This document shows, in pieces, positions 6,436 to 13,459 of a DNA stretch of 13,459 bases. This stretch comes from an uncultured bacterium. Its GTDB lineage: Bacteria; Cyanobacteriota; Vampirovibrionia; Gastranaerophilales; Gastranaerophilaceae. The notes beneath the pieces are model-generated. The model had not been told where the DNA came from. It saw only the letters and a program-made list of their open reading frames with translations, and did no database searches. Both the position numbers and the translations under genes were made by a program. Positions within the stretch are counted from its first letter, which is position 1. Each line of letters begins with the position of its first letter. The stretch lies in assembly GCA_905211505.1 (NCBI GenBank), contig CAJMAX010000030.1, forward strand, positions 1 to 13,459, written 5' to 3'.

Positions 6436-6454
6436 CAAAATATAAGGAACAAAA

Positions 6455-6892
6455 ATGGGATTAGCAGAAAGATTTAAAGACAAATTAGAAAAAAAAGATA
6501 TTTTCAAAAAAGATGACTTTGAACAAGCATTAAATAACCAGAATATACAATTTATCTCAAAACCAATAACTGAAAATATAATTATACAACCAAAAGTAAT
6601 TCATACAGGAAATGTTGAAGATATTAAAAACTTCAGCGACATCGGACAAAAAGAGATTCCTCAAGAATGCGAAATAAACAATTCACCTAAATTTGAAGAA
6701 TTAGAAACAGAAATAATTGATAAAATCAGAAAAACTCCTTACTGGGAAGATTTTTCGGTTGAAAGACAACAAAATATGATTTCTAAATATTTTGACAACA
6801 AAATAAATAAAAAATATTCAAGTCTTAACTATTCAACAGAAGAGAAACAAATTTTTATAGACAATATAATAACATTATCAAATAATATATAA
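6455..6892 (+). CDS. Hypothetical protein, partner of the CpaE-like ATPase
   Basis: A 145-residue soluble protein, last in the cpaE operon, with an AAGGAA ribosome binding site five bases before the ATG. It opens with a charged amphipathic helix (MGLAERFKDKLEKKDIFKKD). A variable linker follows (about 30-85), then a compact C-terminal region (about 90-145) containing KIRKTPYWEDFSVERQQNMI. There is no signal peptide, membrane segment or catalytic motif. I do not recognise the family. The N-terminal amphipathic helix and the small helical C-terminal module would suit an adaptor or membrane anchor. From its position it probably works with the CpaE-like ATPase. One speculation is that it corresponds to the N-terminal extension of a CpaF-type secretion ATPase without the motor. 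A strong terminator follows directly. Confidence 0.75.
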   Translation: MGLAERFKDKLEKKDIFKKDDFEQALNNQNIQFISKPITENIIIQPKVIHTGNVEDIKNFSDIGQKEIPQECEINNSPKFEELETEIIDKIRKTPYWEDFSVERQQNMISKYFDNKINKKYSSLNYSTEEKQIFIDNIITLSNNI

Positions 6893-6894
6893 AC

Positions 6895-6933
6895 AAAACG
6901 GCGAACCTGATAGTTATGATGGTTCGCCGTTTT
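6895..6933. terminator. Bidirectional terminator between convergent genes
   Basis: AAAACGGCGAACC (6895-6907) pairs perfectly with GGTTCGCCGTTTT (6921-6933) around a 13-base loop. The symmetric A and T ends let it work on both strands, for the cpaE operon (+) and, less cleanly, for the membrane protein gene ending at 6948 (-). Confidence 0.9.
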
Positions 6934-6947
6934 AGCAATCAAATTAT

Positions 6948-7877
6948 TTATAACTCTGCATCTTCCATTTGAATATAGCTTTCTGATTTAGTATCTAAAG
7001 GCTCAACTTTTTCTTTGTAAATATCAGCAAGATTATTTGCATATGCAAAATTTACAATCTGAACAGCATATGAATTTATTACCATATACAACGCAAATCC
7101 AATTAGCATAGGAATATATAAAATCCAATCAACTTGAGCTCCGGAAGCTATAAATGAGCTTATAAATGCGCCAATAAATACAAATATGCATAATAATACA
7201 CCAAGAAGCAGTCCAATTATCTGACTAACAAAAGATACACCAATACTCACTACAAAATATTTTAATGCAACAAGCAGTGCATCTTTAAAAGCTATCTTCA
7301 TGTACCTAAATGGCGTAAGTGGGTTGAAAATTTCACTTGAATACTGCAAATTAGTCGCATATTTAATATAAATCATTGTTATAAAAGGAGTAATTATAAA
7401 CAAAGGAATTGCCAATAAAAACACTAATCCAAACATAATAAAGAAGAACAGAATTTGAAATAGCAGCCCAACATCAAGAGTTAGAATATAAGTAAACCCA
7501 CCAAATACAGCCATCAGATAAATCAATACAGGTAATCCTATATAAATACCCCAAACCAGATAGACAGGAAGAACTTTAGCTCCTTGAACAAGGATATCCA
7601 TATTAATTTCCGGTATACCATTTTGCCCTAAAAATTTTCTATTTAAAAATTTTACAAAAATACCACATAGCATTATCATCGGTAAAATGGACAGCACAAG
7701 AAAAATTCCACCAGCTATCAGCAGCGGAATAATCATTGCCTTTTCATCCTTATCTACAGCTTGAAAACACACCGTAGCAAATGATGGTAATAGAAACAAC
7801 AAAGCTAACAACAAATGTTTTTTGACAGTATCTTCACCGGCATACAAAAATTTAAATGAATTTAAAATCTTCTCCAT
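6948..7877 (-). CDS. Multi-pass membrane protein (DUF4013-like)
   Basis: A 309-residue integral membrane protein with about six hydrophobic blocks (roughly 21-38, 47-75, 102-132, 136-171, 202-246, 251-275) and a short acidic C-terminal tail (residues 290-309). There is no signal peptide. The layout is a short N-terminal amphipathic helix, long hydrophobic blocks with small loops, an FNPLTPFRYMKIAFKDA segment before the fifth block, and a C-terminal helix with VNFAYANNLADIYKE. It is reminiscent of the uncharacterised DUF4013-type family, recalled by pattern only. AAAGGTG (7890-7884) is the ribosome binding site, six bases before the ATG. A TATAAT on the minus strand (7935-7930) could be its -10 box, but the -35 is poor. 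It is divergent from uvrB and converges on the cpaE operon. It resembles in layout the membrane protein at 10040-10801. No transport or enzymatic motif is visible. Confidence 0.85.
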   Translation of the reverse strand: MEKILNSFKFLYAGEDTVKKHLLLALLFLLPSFATVCFQAVDKDEKAMIIPLLIAGGIFLVLSILPMIMLCGIFVKFLNRKFLGQNGIPEINMDILVQGAKVLPVYLVWGIYIGLPVLIYLMAVFGGFTYILTLDVGLLFQILFFFIMFGLVFLLAIPLFIITPFITMIYIKYATNLQYSSEIFNPLTPFRYMKIAFKDALLVALKYFVVSIGVSFVSQIIGLLLGVLLCIFVFIGAFISSFIASGAQVDWILYIPMLIGFALYMVINSYAVQIVNFAYANNLADIYKEKVEPLDTKSESYIQMEDAEL

Positions 7878-7987
7878 TCAAAGCACCTTTCTTATTTATA
7901 CAAGACTACATAACACGACCTTATTACCAATTATAACGGTAAGCACTATAAAATATTTAAAATATAGAAACATAGTTTTACAATAAG

Positions 7988-8017
7988 TTACAAAAAAAAT
8001 AAATTTTGTACTAAAAT
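7988..8017 (+). promoter_or_regulatory. uvrB promoter, nearly leaderless
   Basis: TTACAA (7988-7993) and TAAAAT (8012-8017) are 18 bases apart. The uvrB ATG follows the -10 after only seven bases (8025), so the mRNA should start at or within a base or two of the start codon. No Shine-Dalgarno is present. I see no SOS (LexA) box. Confidence 0.6.
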
Positions 8018-8024
8018 GTAAGTA

Positions 8025-10013
8025 ATGAGAGAACATAAAGAATTTAAAATCAGTTCAAAATATAAGCCTTCAGGAGACCAACCAAAAGCCATAGAACAAT
8101 TAGTTCAGGGAATTCACGCAGGCTATGATACCCAAACATTACTTGGAATCACAGGTTCAGGAAAAACATTTACAATTGCAAATGTGATTGAAAAAGTTCA
8201 GAAACCGACACTTATCATTGCTCATAATAAAACACTTGCTGCACAATTATACAACGAGTTTAAAGAATTATTTCCCGATAATGCCGTAGAATATTTCATA
8301 AGCTACTACGACTATTACCAGCCCGAAGCTTATATTCCACGAACAGATACGTATATTGAAAAATCATCCTCAATTAATGAAGAAATAGACAGACTCAGAC
8401 ACAATACAACAAGAAGTTTGTATGAAAGAGATGATGTTATAGTCATAGCTTCAGTTAGTTGTATCTACGGCTTAGGACTACCGGAAAATTACTTCAAGGG
8501 TTCTATAGAAATTCTTATTGGAGACGAAATCGACAGAGATGTGCTGCTAAAACATCTTGTAGAAGTACGTTACGAACGCAATGATTTAGAGCTAAAATGT
8601 TCTACTTTTCGAGCGCGCGGCGATATTGTAGAAATAATGCCGGCATATGAAAAAATTATTACCCGTATCTATTTCTTTGGAGATGAAGTTGAAAAAATTG
8701 TAAGAATAGATAATGTTTCAGGCGAAATTATAGATACCCCGAATTCTGTAGTTATATATCCAGCTGTTCACTACTTGTCTTACGATGAAAATGAAGAAGA
8801 AACAATTAACCTAATCAGACAAGAACTGCAGTCAAGACTTGCTGAACTAAACAATGAAAATAAACTGGTAGAAGCACAAAGACTTGAACAGCGTGTGAAA
8901 TATGACATTGAAATGATAAAAGAAATGGGTTACTGCACAGGTATTGAAAACTATTCAAGAATAATTGAAAGAAGACCGCCAGGTTCTGCACCTGCTACTC
9001 TGCTAGATTATTTTCCACCGAATTTTCTAACTATAGTTGATGAATCTCATGTAACGCTACCACAAATAAAAGGGATGAGCCATGGAGATGCCGCAAGAAA
9101 AGATGTTCTTGTGAATTATGGATTCAGGTTACCTTGCGCTAAAGATAACAGGCCTTTAAAAAATCAAGAATTTTACGCAAAAGTAGGACAAAAAATATAT
9201 ATTTCAGCAACACCTGGAGAATTTGAAAAAGAGCAATCTGAACAGATTGTAGAACAAATTATCAGACCAACTGGACTTCTTGATCCAAAAATTTCTGTAC
9301 GCCCTATTGATTCGCAAATTCAAGATTTAAAAACGGAAATCAAAAAAAGAGCAGAAAAAGATGAAAGAATACTTATTACAACTCTTACCAAAAGAATGGC
9401 TGAGGATTTAACAGACTACTTTGTTCAGGAGGGAATTAGGGTAAGGTACCTTCACAGTGAAATAAAATCTATTGAAAGAGTTGAAATATTAAGAGATTTA
9501 AGACTAGGCGATTTTGATGTTCTAATTGGTGTAAACTTACTTAGAGAAGGCCTGGATATTCCTGAAGTATCTTTGGTTGCCATTATGGATGCCGATAAAG
9601 AAGGATTTCTGCGTTCCGAGACAAGTCTTATTCAAACAATAGGAAGAGCTGCCAGAAATGCTTGTGGAGAAGTAATTATGTATGCAGATAAAATTACGGA
9701 TTCAATGGATAAAGCTATAAAAGAGACTGAACGGCGTCGAAAAATTCAAATTGAATACAATAAAAAATATGGAATCATACCGCAGACAATCAAAAAACCT
9801 ATTGAAAACAACCTGCTTTCCCTTGTTGCCAGCTATAGAGATTTGGAAGATATTGTGGCAGAAGAAATGGTTGAACTTGGCATTGATAAAAAAGATTTGC
9901 CGAAACTCATTGACAAACTCGAAAAAGATATGCACAAAGCTGCTAAGATTCTTGACTTTGAACGCGCGGCACAAATCAGAGATCAACTAAAAAAACTAAG
10001 AGAAATGAAATAA
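8025..10013 (+). CDS. uvrB: UvrABC system protein B
   Basis: UvrB is the damage-verifying helicase-like subunit of nucleotide excision repair. UvrA loads it on damaged DNA and it then recruits UvrC for dual incision. The 662-residue length is normal. Visible in order are Walker A GITGSGKT (41-48), the beta-hairpin region with [20 protein letters not shown] (94-113), [11 protein letters not shown], and DESH (339-342, motif II). The helicase C-terminal core follows with [20 protein letters not shown], then motif [11 protein letters not shown] (537-545). The C-terminal UVR domain, which contacts UvrC, is at about 624-660 with [15 protein letters not shown]. The start [20 protein letters not shown] is the standard N-terminus. 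It appears monocistronic, divergent from a membrane protein gene. It ends 26 bases from the convergent gene at 10040, with no clear terminator hairpin between. Confidence 0.98.
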   Translation: MREHKEFKISSKYKPSGDQPKAIEQLVQGIHAGYDTQTLLGITGSGKTFTIANVIEKVQKPTLIIAHNKTLAAQLYNEFKELFPDNAVEYFISYYDYYQPEAYIPRTDTYIEKSSSINEEIDRLRHNTTRSLYERDDVIVIASVSCIYGLGLPENYFKGSIEILIGDEIDRDVLLKHLVEVRYERNDLELKCSTFRARGDIVEIMPAYEKIITRIYFFGDEVEKIVRIDNVSGEIIDTPNSVVIYPAVHYLSYDENEEETINLIRQELQSRLAELNNENKLVEAQRLEQRVKYDIEMIKEMGYCTGIENYSRIIERRPPGSAPATLLDYFPPNFLTIVDESHVTLPQIKGMSHGDAARKDVLVNYGFRLPCAKDNRPLKNQEFYAKVGQKIYISATPGEFEKEQSEQIVEQIIRPTGLLDPKISVRPIDSQIQDLKTEIKKRAEKDERILITTLTKRMAEDLTDYFVQEGIRVRYLHSEIKSIERVEILRDLRLGDFDVLIGVNLLREGLDIPEVSLVAIMDADKEGFLRSETSLIQTIGRAARNACGEVIMYADKITDSMDKAIKETERRRKIQIEYNKKYGIIPQTIKKPIENNLLSLVASYRDLEDIVAEEMVELGIDKKDLPKLIDKLEKDMHKAAKILDFERAAQIRDQLKKLREMK

Positions 10014-10039
10014 TATTTAACAACTAATCAAAAAATCTA

Positions 10040-10801
10040 TCAACCTTTCATTCGCTCAGCTGATTCATCAATTAAATTAATTTGAGAATAATCATCGTAT
10101 TCTTCTTTATTACCTTTTATATGCTCATAAGAAGCCTGAGCCAAGAAGTTTGCCAAAATTGAAATATTAATAACAAATACCATAGAGCAATATAAAACAA
10201 ACCCCCAGTGATTAAACGGCAAGTGGAAAAAAAAGAATAAATAAGCAACCGGCCCTACCAATATTCCATTTGCTATTATCAATTGAGGAACAAAAAATAA
10301 AAAACTTATCAAAACATCAATACAAGATTCCCCAATAACTTTATAATTAAAAGCTTGTTGAACTTTTAAATACTTAGAAAATGACATATATGATGTCATA
10401 ACAATTGAAAATATAATTGACCAGACTATAATTTGAAATATTAATGGGACATGCGGTAACTCAATAGGTATTTTAACATTTTTTACAATAAGAGTCCCAA
10501 CAGTTACCCAAACTACAAGCGTAGGAACTACTGCCAAAAAGGTTCTGATTATAGAATTTAACAATTTCAAAGGATTAAGTGTTAAAATTTCATTTCTATT
10601 CATCCTGACATTATTAATCCCCTGAGTAAGTAGACCCCAAAGAAGTATTGCGGTAATTGCGCCATAGAAATAAAACATACCCATCTGTCCGACGAGAAAA
10701 AATTTCACACAGAAATAGACAGGGATAGAATATATAGCAAATTTTAGAAAAGATAAATCTTCACTAAGTGCTCCATTAAAGGCGTCAACTACAGATGCCA
10801 T
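10040..10801 (-). CDS. Multi-pass membrane protein in the pilT operon
   Basis: A 253-residue integral membrane protein with about six hydrophobic blocks (roughly 18-36, 40-62, 85-107, 118-140, 160-192, 200-220) and an acidic cytoplasmic-type tail ending near SAERMKG. It has a perfect AAGGAGG ribosome binding site (10817-10811), nine bases before the ATG. It is the last gene of the 83-aa/pilT/membrane operon, 49 bases after pilT. Its plan is similar to the protein at 6948-7877: a short N-terminal amphipathic segment, an NPLK/NPLT motif near a hydrophobic block, and a C-terminal block with VIN followed by an NFLAQASYEHIK-like helix and an acidic tail. I infer the two are distant relatives (DUF4013-like). 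No known pilus subunit (PilC/PilM/PilO) pattern is visible. Its role beside pilT is open. Confidence 0.85.
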   Translation of the reverse strand: MASVVDAFNGALSEDLSFLKFAIYSIPVYFCVKFFLVGQMGMFYFYGAITAILLWGLLTQGINNVRMNRNEILTLNPLKLLNSIIRTFLAVVPTLVVWVTVGTLIVKNVKIPIELPHVPLIFQIIVWSIIFSIVMTSYMSFSKYLKVQQAFNYKVIGESCIDVLISFLFFVPQLIIANGILVGPVAYLFFFFHLPFNHWGFVLYCSMVFVINISILANFLAQASYEHIKGNKEEYDDYSQINLIDESAERMKG

Positions 10802-10850
10802 AATAAAATACCTCCTTGGGGTTTATCGTCTCATAAAAAGCATATTAAAT

Positions 10851-11918
10851 TTAGCCTTGAATCAAACGTTTCAATTCTGCAGGTTTTGAAGATTTAGAAA
10901 GAGCATCTTCAATAGTAACCAAACCTTTTTTGAATAACTCAGCAAGAGCAGATTCCAGAGTTTGCATACCAGAACCTGAGCTCGTTTGAATTGTTGAATA
11001 AATTTGAGCCGCTTTTGCTTCACGAATAAGGTTAGCAATAGCCGGTGTAACAACCATTATTTCCTGTGCCATTACACGACCACTTCTAGAACCATCAGGA
11101 TTTCTCTTTGGTAATAGAGTTTGAGAGAATACAGCTACAAGAGAGTTTGCAAGCTGTACACGAATCTGTTGCTGCTGACCTTCAGGGAATACGTCGATAA
11201 TACGGTCAATAGTTTGAGAAGCTGAAGAAGTGTGCAATGTTCCAAACACCAAGTGACCTGTTTCAGCTGCAGTCAATGCTAAGGCAATAGTTTCATGGTC
11301 ACGCATCTCACCTACCAGAATAATATCTGGGTCTTCACGAAGAGCTGACTTTAAGGCATTGGCAAAAGATCTTGTATCCATACCCAATTCACGCTGGTGA
11401 ATAACACTAACTTTTGAAGTATGAACAAATTCGACAGGGTCTTCAATTGTCAAAATATGTTCTGCTCTTGTTCTATTAATATAGTCAATCATCGCAGCAA
11501 GAGTTGTTGATTTACCGGAACCTGTAGGCCCTGTTACCAACACCAAACCACGCGGTTTTTCAGCAATCGTAGTTACAATAGGAGGCATTCCCAACTCTTC
11601 TAATTGAGGTGCAGTTGTCGCAATTGTACGAAAAGCTGCAGCATAGCAACCTTTATCTTTATAGAAGTTCACACGGAAACGACCGATGCCTTCAACACCG
11701 TAAGAAAAATCTAGTTCCCATTCTTGTTCAAGATGACGTCTTTGTTCATTTGACATCATAGGAAATAACAAAGATTCAACCTTTTCAGGACTCAATACAT
11801 CATAATCCATTCTAACAAGCTTACCATCAATACGTGCAACCGGAGGTAATCCGTTAGAAATATGTAAATCGGACCCTTTTCTTGTAACTAATTCTTTCAA
11901 CAAATCTTCAATAATCAT
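10851..11918 (-). CDS. pilT: Type IV pilus retraction ATPase PilT
   Basis: PilT is the hexameric cytoplasmic motor that depolymerises type IV pili and drives twitching and DNA uptake. With the ATG at 11918 the protein has 355 residues, close to the family norm. An in-frame TTG at 11924 adds only two residues. GGTGG (11932-11928), nine bases upstream, supports 11918. In the numbering from 11924: N-terminal KGSDLHIS (16-23), Walker A GPTGSGKST (132-140), Asp box TIEDPVEF (159-166), Walker B DIILVGEMRD (200-209, catalytic E206), and His box HLVFGTLHTSSA (224-235). The PilT hallmark is AIANLIREAKAAQIYSTIQT (295-314). This last motif separates it from PilB. It starts 16 bases after an 83-residue gene and is followed by a membrane protein gene, so all three form one operon. 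No pilB, pilC or pilin genes are in the window. Confidence 0.97.
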   Translation of the reverse strand: MIIEDLLKELVTRKGSDLHISNGLPPVARIDGKLVRMDYDVLSPEKVESLLFPMMSNEQRRHLEQEWELDFSYGVEGIGRFRVNFYKDKGCYAAAFRTIATTAPQLEELGMPPIVTTIAEKPRGLVLVTGPTGSGKSTTLAAMIDYINRTRAEHILTIEDPVEFVHTSKVSVIHQRELGMDTRSFANALKSALREDPDIILVGEMRDHETIALALTAAETGHLVFGTLHTSSASQTIDRIIDVFPEGQQQQIRVQLANSLVAVFSQTLLPKRNPDGSRSGRVMAQEIMVVTPAIANLIREAKAAQIYSTIQTSSGSGMQTLESALAELFKKGLVTIEDALSKSSKPAELKRLIQG

Positions 11919-11934
11919 AATCAATAACCACCAT

Positions 11935-12186
11935 TTATTCTGTATAATTCATAATTGCATCATTTTCTTTAGAAGCAAGCTCAATCAACAAATATGTCAT
12001 ATAAGCACCAAGCGCTACAGCTTTTGGATCCAAATCTGTTTTATTGGCTGCTTCAATAATAGCTGTATTTATTTCAGGATTTTCTTCTTTAATATAATGA
12101 ATCATTTTTTTACGCCATGCAGGCATATCCTCAAATATTTCACTAAAAGCTGTCGTTGCGATATCTTCTGATACTACAGGTAACAT
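11935..12186 (-). CDS. Small helical hypothetical protein, first gene of the pilT operon
   Basis: An 83-residue acidic protein. Its ATG at 12186 is preceded by AAGGA (12199-12195) with eight bases between. It has no signal peptide. Predicted helices lie in EDMPAWRKKMIHYIKEENPE, in INTAIIEAANKT, and in a hydrophobic C-terminal helix (ALGAYMTYLLIELASKEND) that seems too short and too flanked by charge to be a clear membrane span. I do not recognise a family. It is transcribed from the promoter at 12227-12255, and pilT follows after 16 bases, so it is probably made together with PilT. A small partner or regulator of the retraction motor is an inference from position. Confidence 0.8.
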   Translation of the reverse strand: MLPVVSEDIATTAFSEIFEDMPAWRKKMIHYIKEENPEINTAIIEAANKTDLDPKAVALGAYMTYLLIELASKENDAIMNYTE

Positions 12187-12226
12187 TTAAACCATCCTTA
12201 ATATAAATACTATAACTACTTTATAT

Positions 12227-12255
12227 ATTATACACGATATTTTCATTGATGTCCA
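12227..12255 (-). promoter_or_regulatory. Promoter of the 83-aa/pilT/membrane protein operon
   Basis: On the minus strand, TGGACA (12255-12250) and TATAAT (12232-12227) are 17 bases apart. The -35 matches the consensus at five of six positions and the -10 at all six. Transcription should begin near 12220, giving a leader of about 34 bases. Confidence 0.8.
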
Positions 12256-12283
12256 TCTTTCAATAAAAATCATATGTTTGAAG

Positions 12284-12295
12284 TATAATTATCTT
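12284..12295 (+). promoter_or_regulatory. recF promoter, probably leaderless
   Basis: A perfect TATAAT (12284-12289) ends six bases before the recF ATG at 12296, the same spacing as in smpB. No good -35 is seen at the normal distance (a TTTCAA lies 20 bases upstream), and there is no Shine-Dalgarno. Confidence 0.55.
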
Positions 12296-13414
12296 ATGAA
12301 ATTGGTAAATCTAAAACTTACAGATTACAGGAATTGCAGGGATATAACTTTAGATTTTGACAAATCTAAAGTTATAATTATTGGTAAAAATGCACAGGGA
12401 AAAACTAACATATTAGAAAGTATATATTTTCTATCAACTCTAAAAAGTCCCCGAACATCCAATCTGACAGAACTGATAAAATTTAACACAGAATGTATGA
12501 AAATAGAAGCAGAAATTATTAAATCCGAAACGGACATTGATTTATCCTACAAATATTCGATAGACAAAAAACGTGAAATAACTGTAAATAATGTAAAATC
12601 AACTGTAAAAGATTTTAAATCTGTATTAACAACCGTACTGTTTTCCAGTTCCGATTTAATGCTGCTAAGAGGAGCTCCTCAGGACAGACGAGATTGGCTT
12701 GATAGAGCAATATCACAAATTTATCCTGCATATGATGACAGGCTCTCAAAATATGACAAAATTCGGATACAGAAAAACAATTTCCTTAAAGATTGTGCAA
12801 AAAACAACACCTGCAATCCTGAATTACTGGATGTTTATAATGAACAGTTATCCGTTTCAGGAAGTAACATTATATATATTCGAAAAAAATTTTTAAAAGA
12901 AATAGAAAGACTTGCAAAAACAAAACATCAAACAATTAGCGAGACAGAAGATTTAACAATAAAGTACGATTCCTCTTTTTTAGGAATAAATAACGATTTA
13001 GAAAACATTGAACATATCCAATGGGAATTTCTCAAAGCATTAGACGAAAGAAAAACAGAAGAAATGAGAAGATGCCAATCCTGCGTTGGTCCGCATAGAG
13101 ATGATATAATATTCTATATCAACAATCAGGAATCTACAAAATTTGCGTCTCAAGGACAGCAAAGAACAATAGTTTTGGCTCTAAAACTGGCAGAACTTGA
13201 TCTGATAACAGATAAAACCGGAGATTCTCCTATTTTATTACTGGATGACGTACTCGCAGAACTTGATGATATTAGACAAAATTATCTGTTAAAATCAATA
13301 AATTCAAATACTCAAACAATTATCACATCAGTTGATACCATTCTTTTTGAAGATGAATTCTTAAAAGATGTAAAAATCTACAAGATAGAAAATGGTTCTT
13401 TAATTCAAGAATAA
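12296..13414 (+). CDS. recF: DNA replication and repair protein RecF
   Basis: RecF is an SMC-like ATPase that works with RecO and RecR to load RecA at single-strand gaps and stalled forks. The 372-residue length from the ATG at 12296 is normal, and MKLVNLKLTDYRNCRDITLD is the standard RecF start. An in-frame TTG at 12278 would read through the -10 box and is rejected. Walker A GKNAQGKTN is at 30-38. The family motif LMLLRGAPQDRRDWLDRAI is at 121-139. VGPHRDDI is near 264-271. The ABC-type signature SQGQQR is at 285-290. Walker B ILLLDD is at 313-318, followed by VLAELD. All key residues are present. It is divergent from the pilT operon, with about 110 bases between start codons. It is not next to dnaA, dnaN or gyrB here, unlike in many genomes. 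A terminator-like hairpin follows. Confidence 0.97.
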   Translation: MKLVNLKLTDYRNCRDITLDFDKSKVIIIGKNAQGKTNILESIYFLSTLKSPRTSNLTELIKFNTECMKIEAEIIKSETDIDLSYKYSIDKKREITVNNVKSTVKDFKSVLTTVLFSSSDLMLLRGAPQDRRDWLDRAISQIYPAYDDRLSKYDKIRIQKNNFLKDCAKNNTCNPELLDVYNEQLSVSGSNIIYIRKKFLKEIERLAKTKHQTISETEDLTIKYDSSFLGINNDLENIEHIQWEFLKALDERKTEEMRRCQSCVGPHRDDIIFYINNQESTKFASQGQQRTIVLALKLAELDLITDKTGDSPILLLDDVLAELDDIRQNYLLKSINSNTQTIITSVDTILFEDEFLKDVKIYKIENGSLIQE

Positions 13415-13440
13415 CCAAAATAGTATAACAATTAAAAAGC

Positions 13441-13459
13441 GCCCGACTGAATGTCGGGC
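13441..13459. terminator. Terminator hairpin after recF, cut by window end
   Basis: GCCCGAC (13441-13447) and GTCGGGC (13453-13459) form a seven-base-pair GC-rich stem with a five-base loop. An A run (13434-13438) lies just upstream. The plus-strand T run would fall beyond the window, so the direction cannot be settled. Confidence 0.75.

Noticed and set aside
8012..8024. SOS (LexA) operator at uvrB
   Set aside because: No CTG-N10-CAG or GAAC-N4-GTTC type palindrome is seen near the promoter.
9702..9990. Additional frames on both strands inside the 3' end of uvrB
   Set aside because: They are shadows of the uvrB coding frame without ribosome sites or protein-like motifs.
12278..12295. Longer RecF starting at TTG 12278
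   Set aside because: It would translate through the TATAAT box and add residues not typical of RecF. The ATG at 12296 gives the standard N-terminus.

Overview
The window is an AT-rich bacterial chromosome segment with short intergenic gaps. Ordinary housekeeping genes (smpB, uvrB, recF, pilT, a CpaE/TadZ-type ATPase, a 6S-like RNA) are mixed with proteins I cannot assign. The codon usage, the lysine/asparagine-rich proteins and the gene mix suggest a gut-type relative of the Cyanobacteria (Melainabacteria/Vampirovibrionia, Gastranaerophilales-like). This is inference from style; no taxonomic marker such as rRNA is present.

Left end (1-971). This part is a mosaic. A minus-strand reading of 1-137 resembles the end of a serine beta-lactamase-like protein. 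At 138, behind a strong ribosome binding site, a Ppx/GppA-type N-terminus begins. Within about 35 codons the same frame has become the C-terminal two thirds of an OppF-type oligopeptide transporter ATPase that lacks its Walker A motif. This is either a real deletion fusion or a misjoined sequence end.

987-2945. A hypothetical basic protein (best start 1008) is followed by smpB. After smpB comes a GC-rich 102-bp tandem repeat (2250-2500). Next are a minus-strand terminator (2514-2536) and a 57-codon minus-strand gene (2592-2765), which is transcribed divergently from the gene at 2946.

2946-6933. A 677-residue protein of unknown family, with three hydrophobic stretches and a disordered tail, is followed by a 6S-like RNA with a clear promoter. 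A second strong promoter then drives a CpaE/TadZ-type ATPase and a 145-residue partner. A strong bidirectional terminator closes this unit.

6948-13459. A minus-strand multi-pass membrane protein is divergent from uvrB. uvrB converges on a minus-strand operon that reads 83-aa protein, pilT, multi-pass membrane protein. recF is divergent from that operon and is followed by a hairpin cut by the window end.

Common threads. The CpaE-like ATPase and PilT point to a surface pilus system whose other parts lie elsewhere. UvrB and RecF serve DNA repair, SmpB serves ribosome rescue, and 6S RNA serves global control of RNA polymerase. Three housekeeping genes (smpB, uvrB, recF) have a -10 box only 6-7 bases before the ATG and no Shine-Dalgarno sequence, which suggests leaderless mRNAs. 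Most of the other genes have good Shine-Dalgarno sites.
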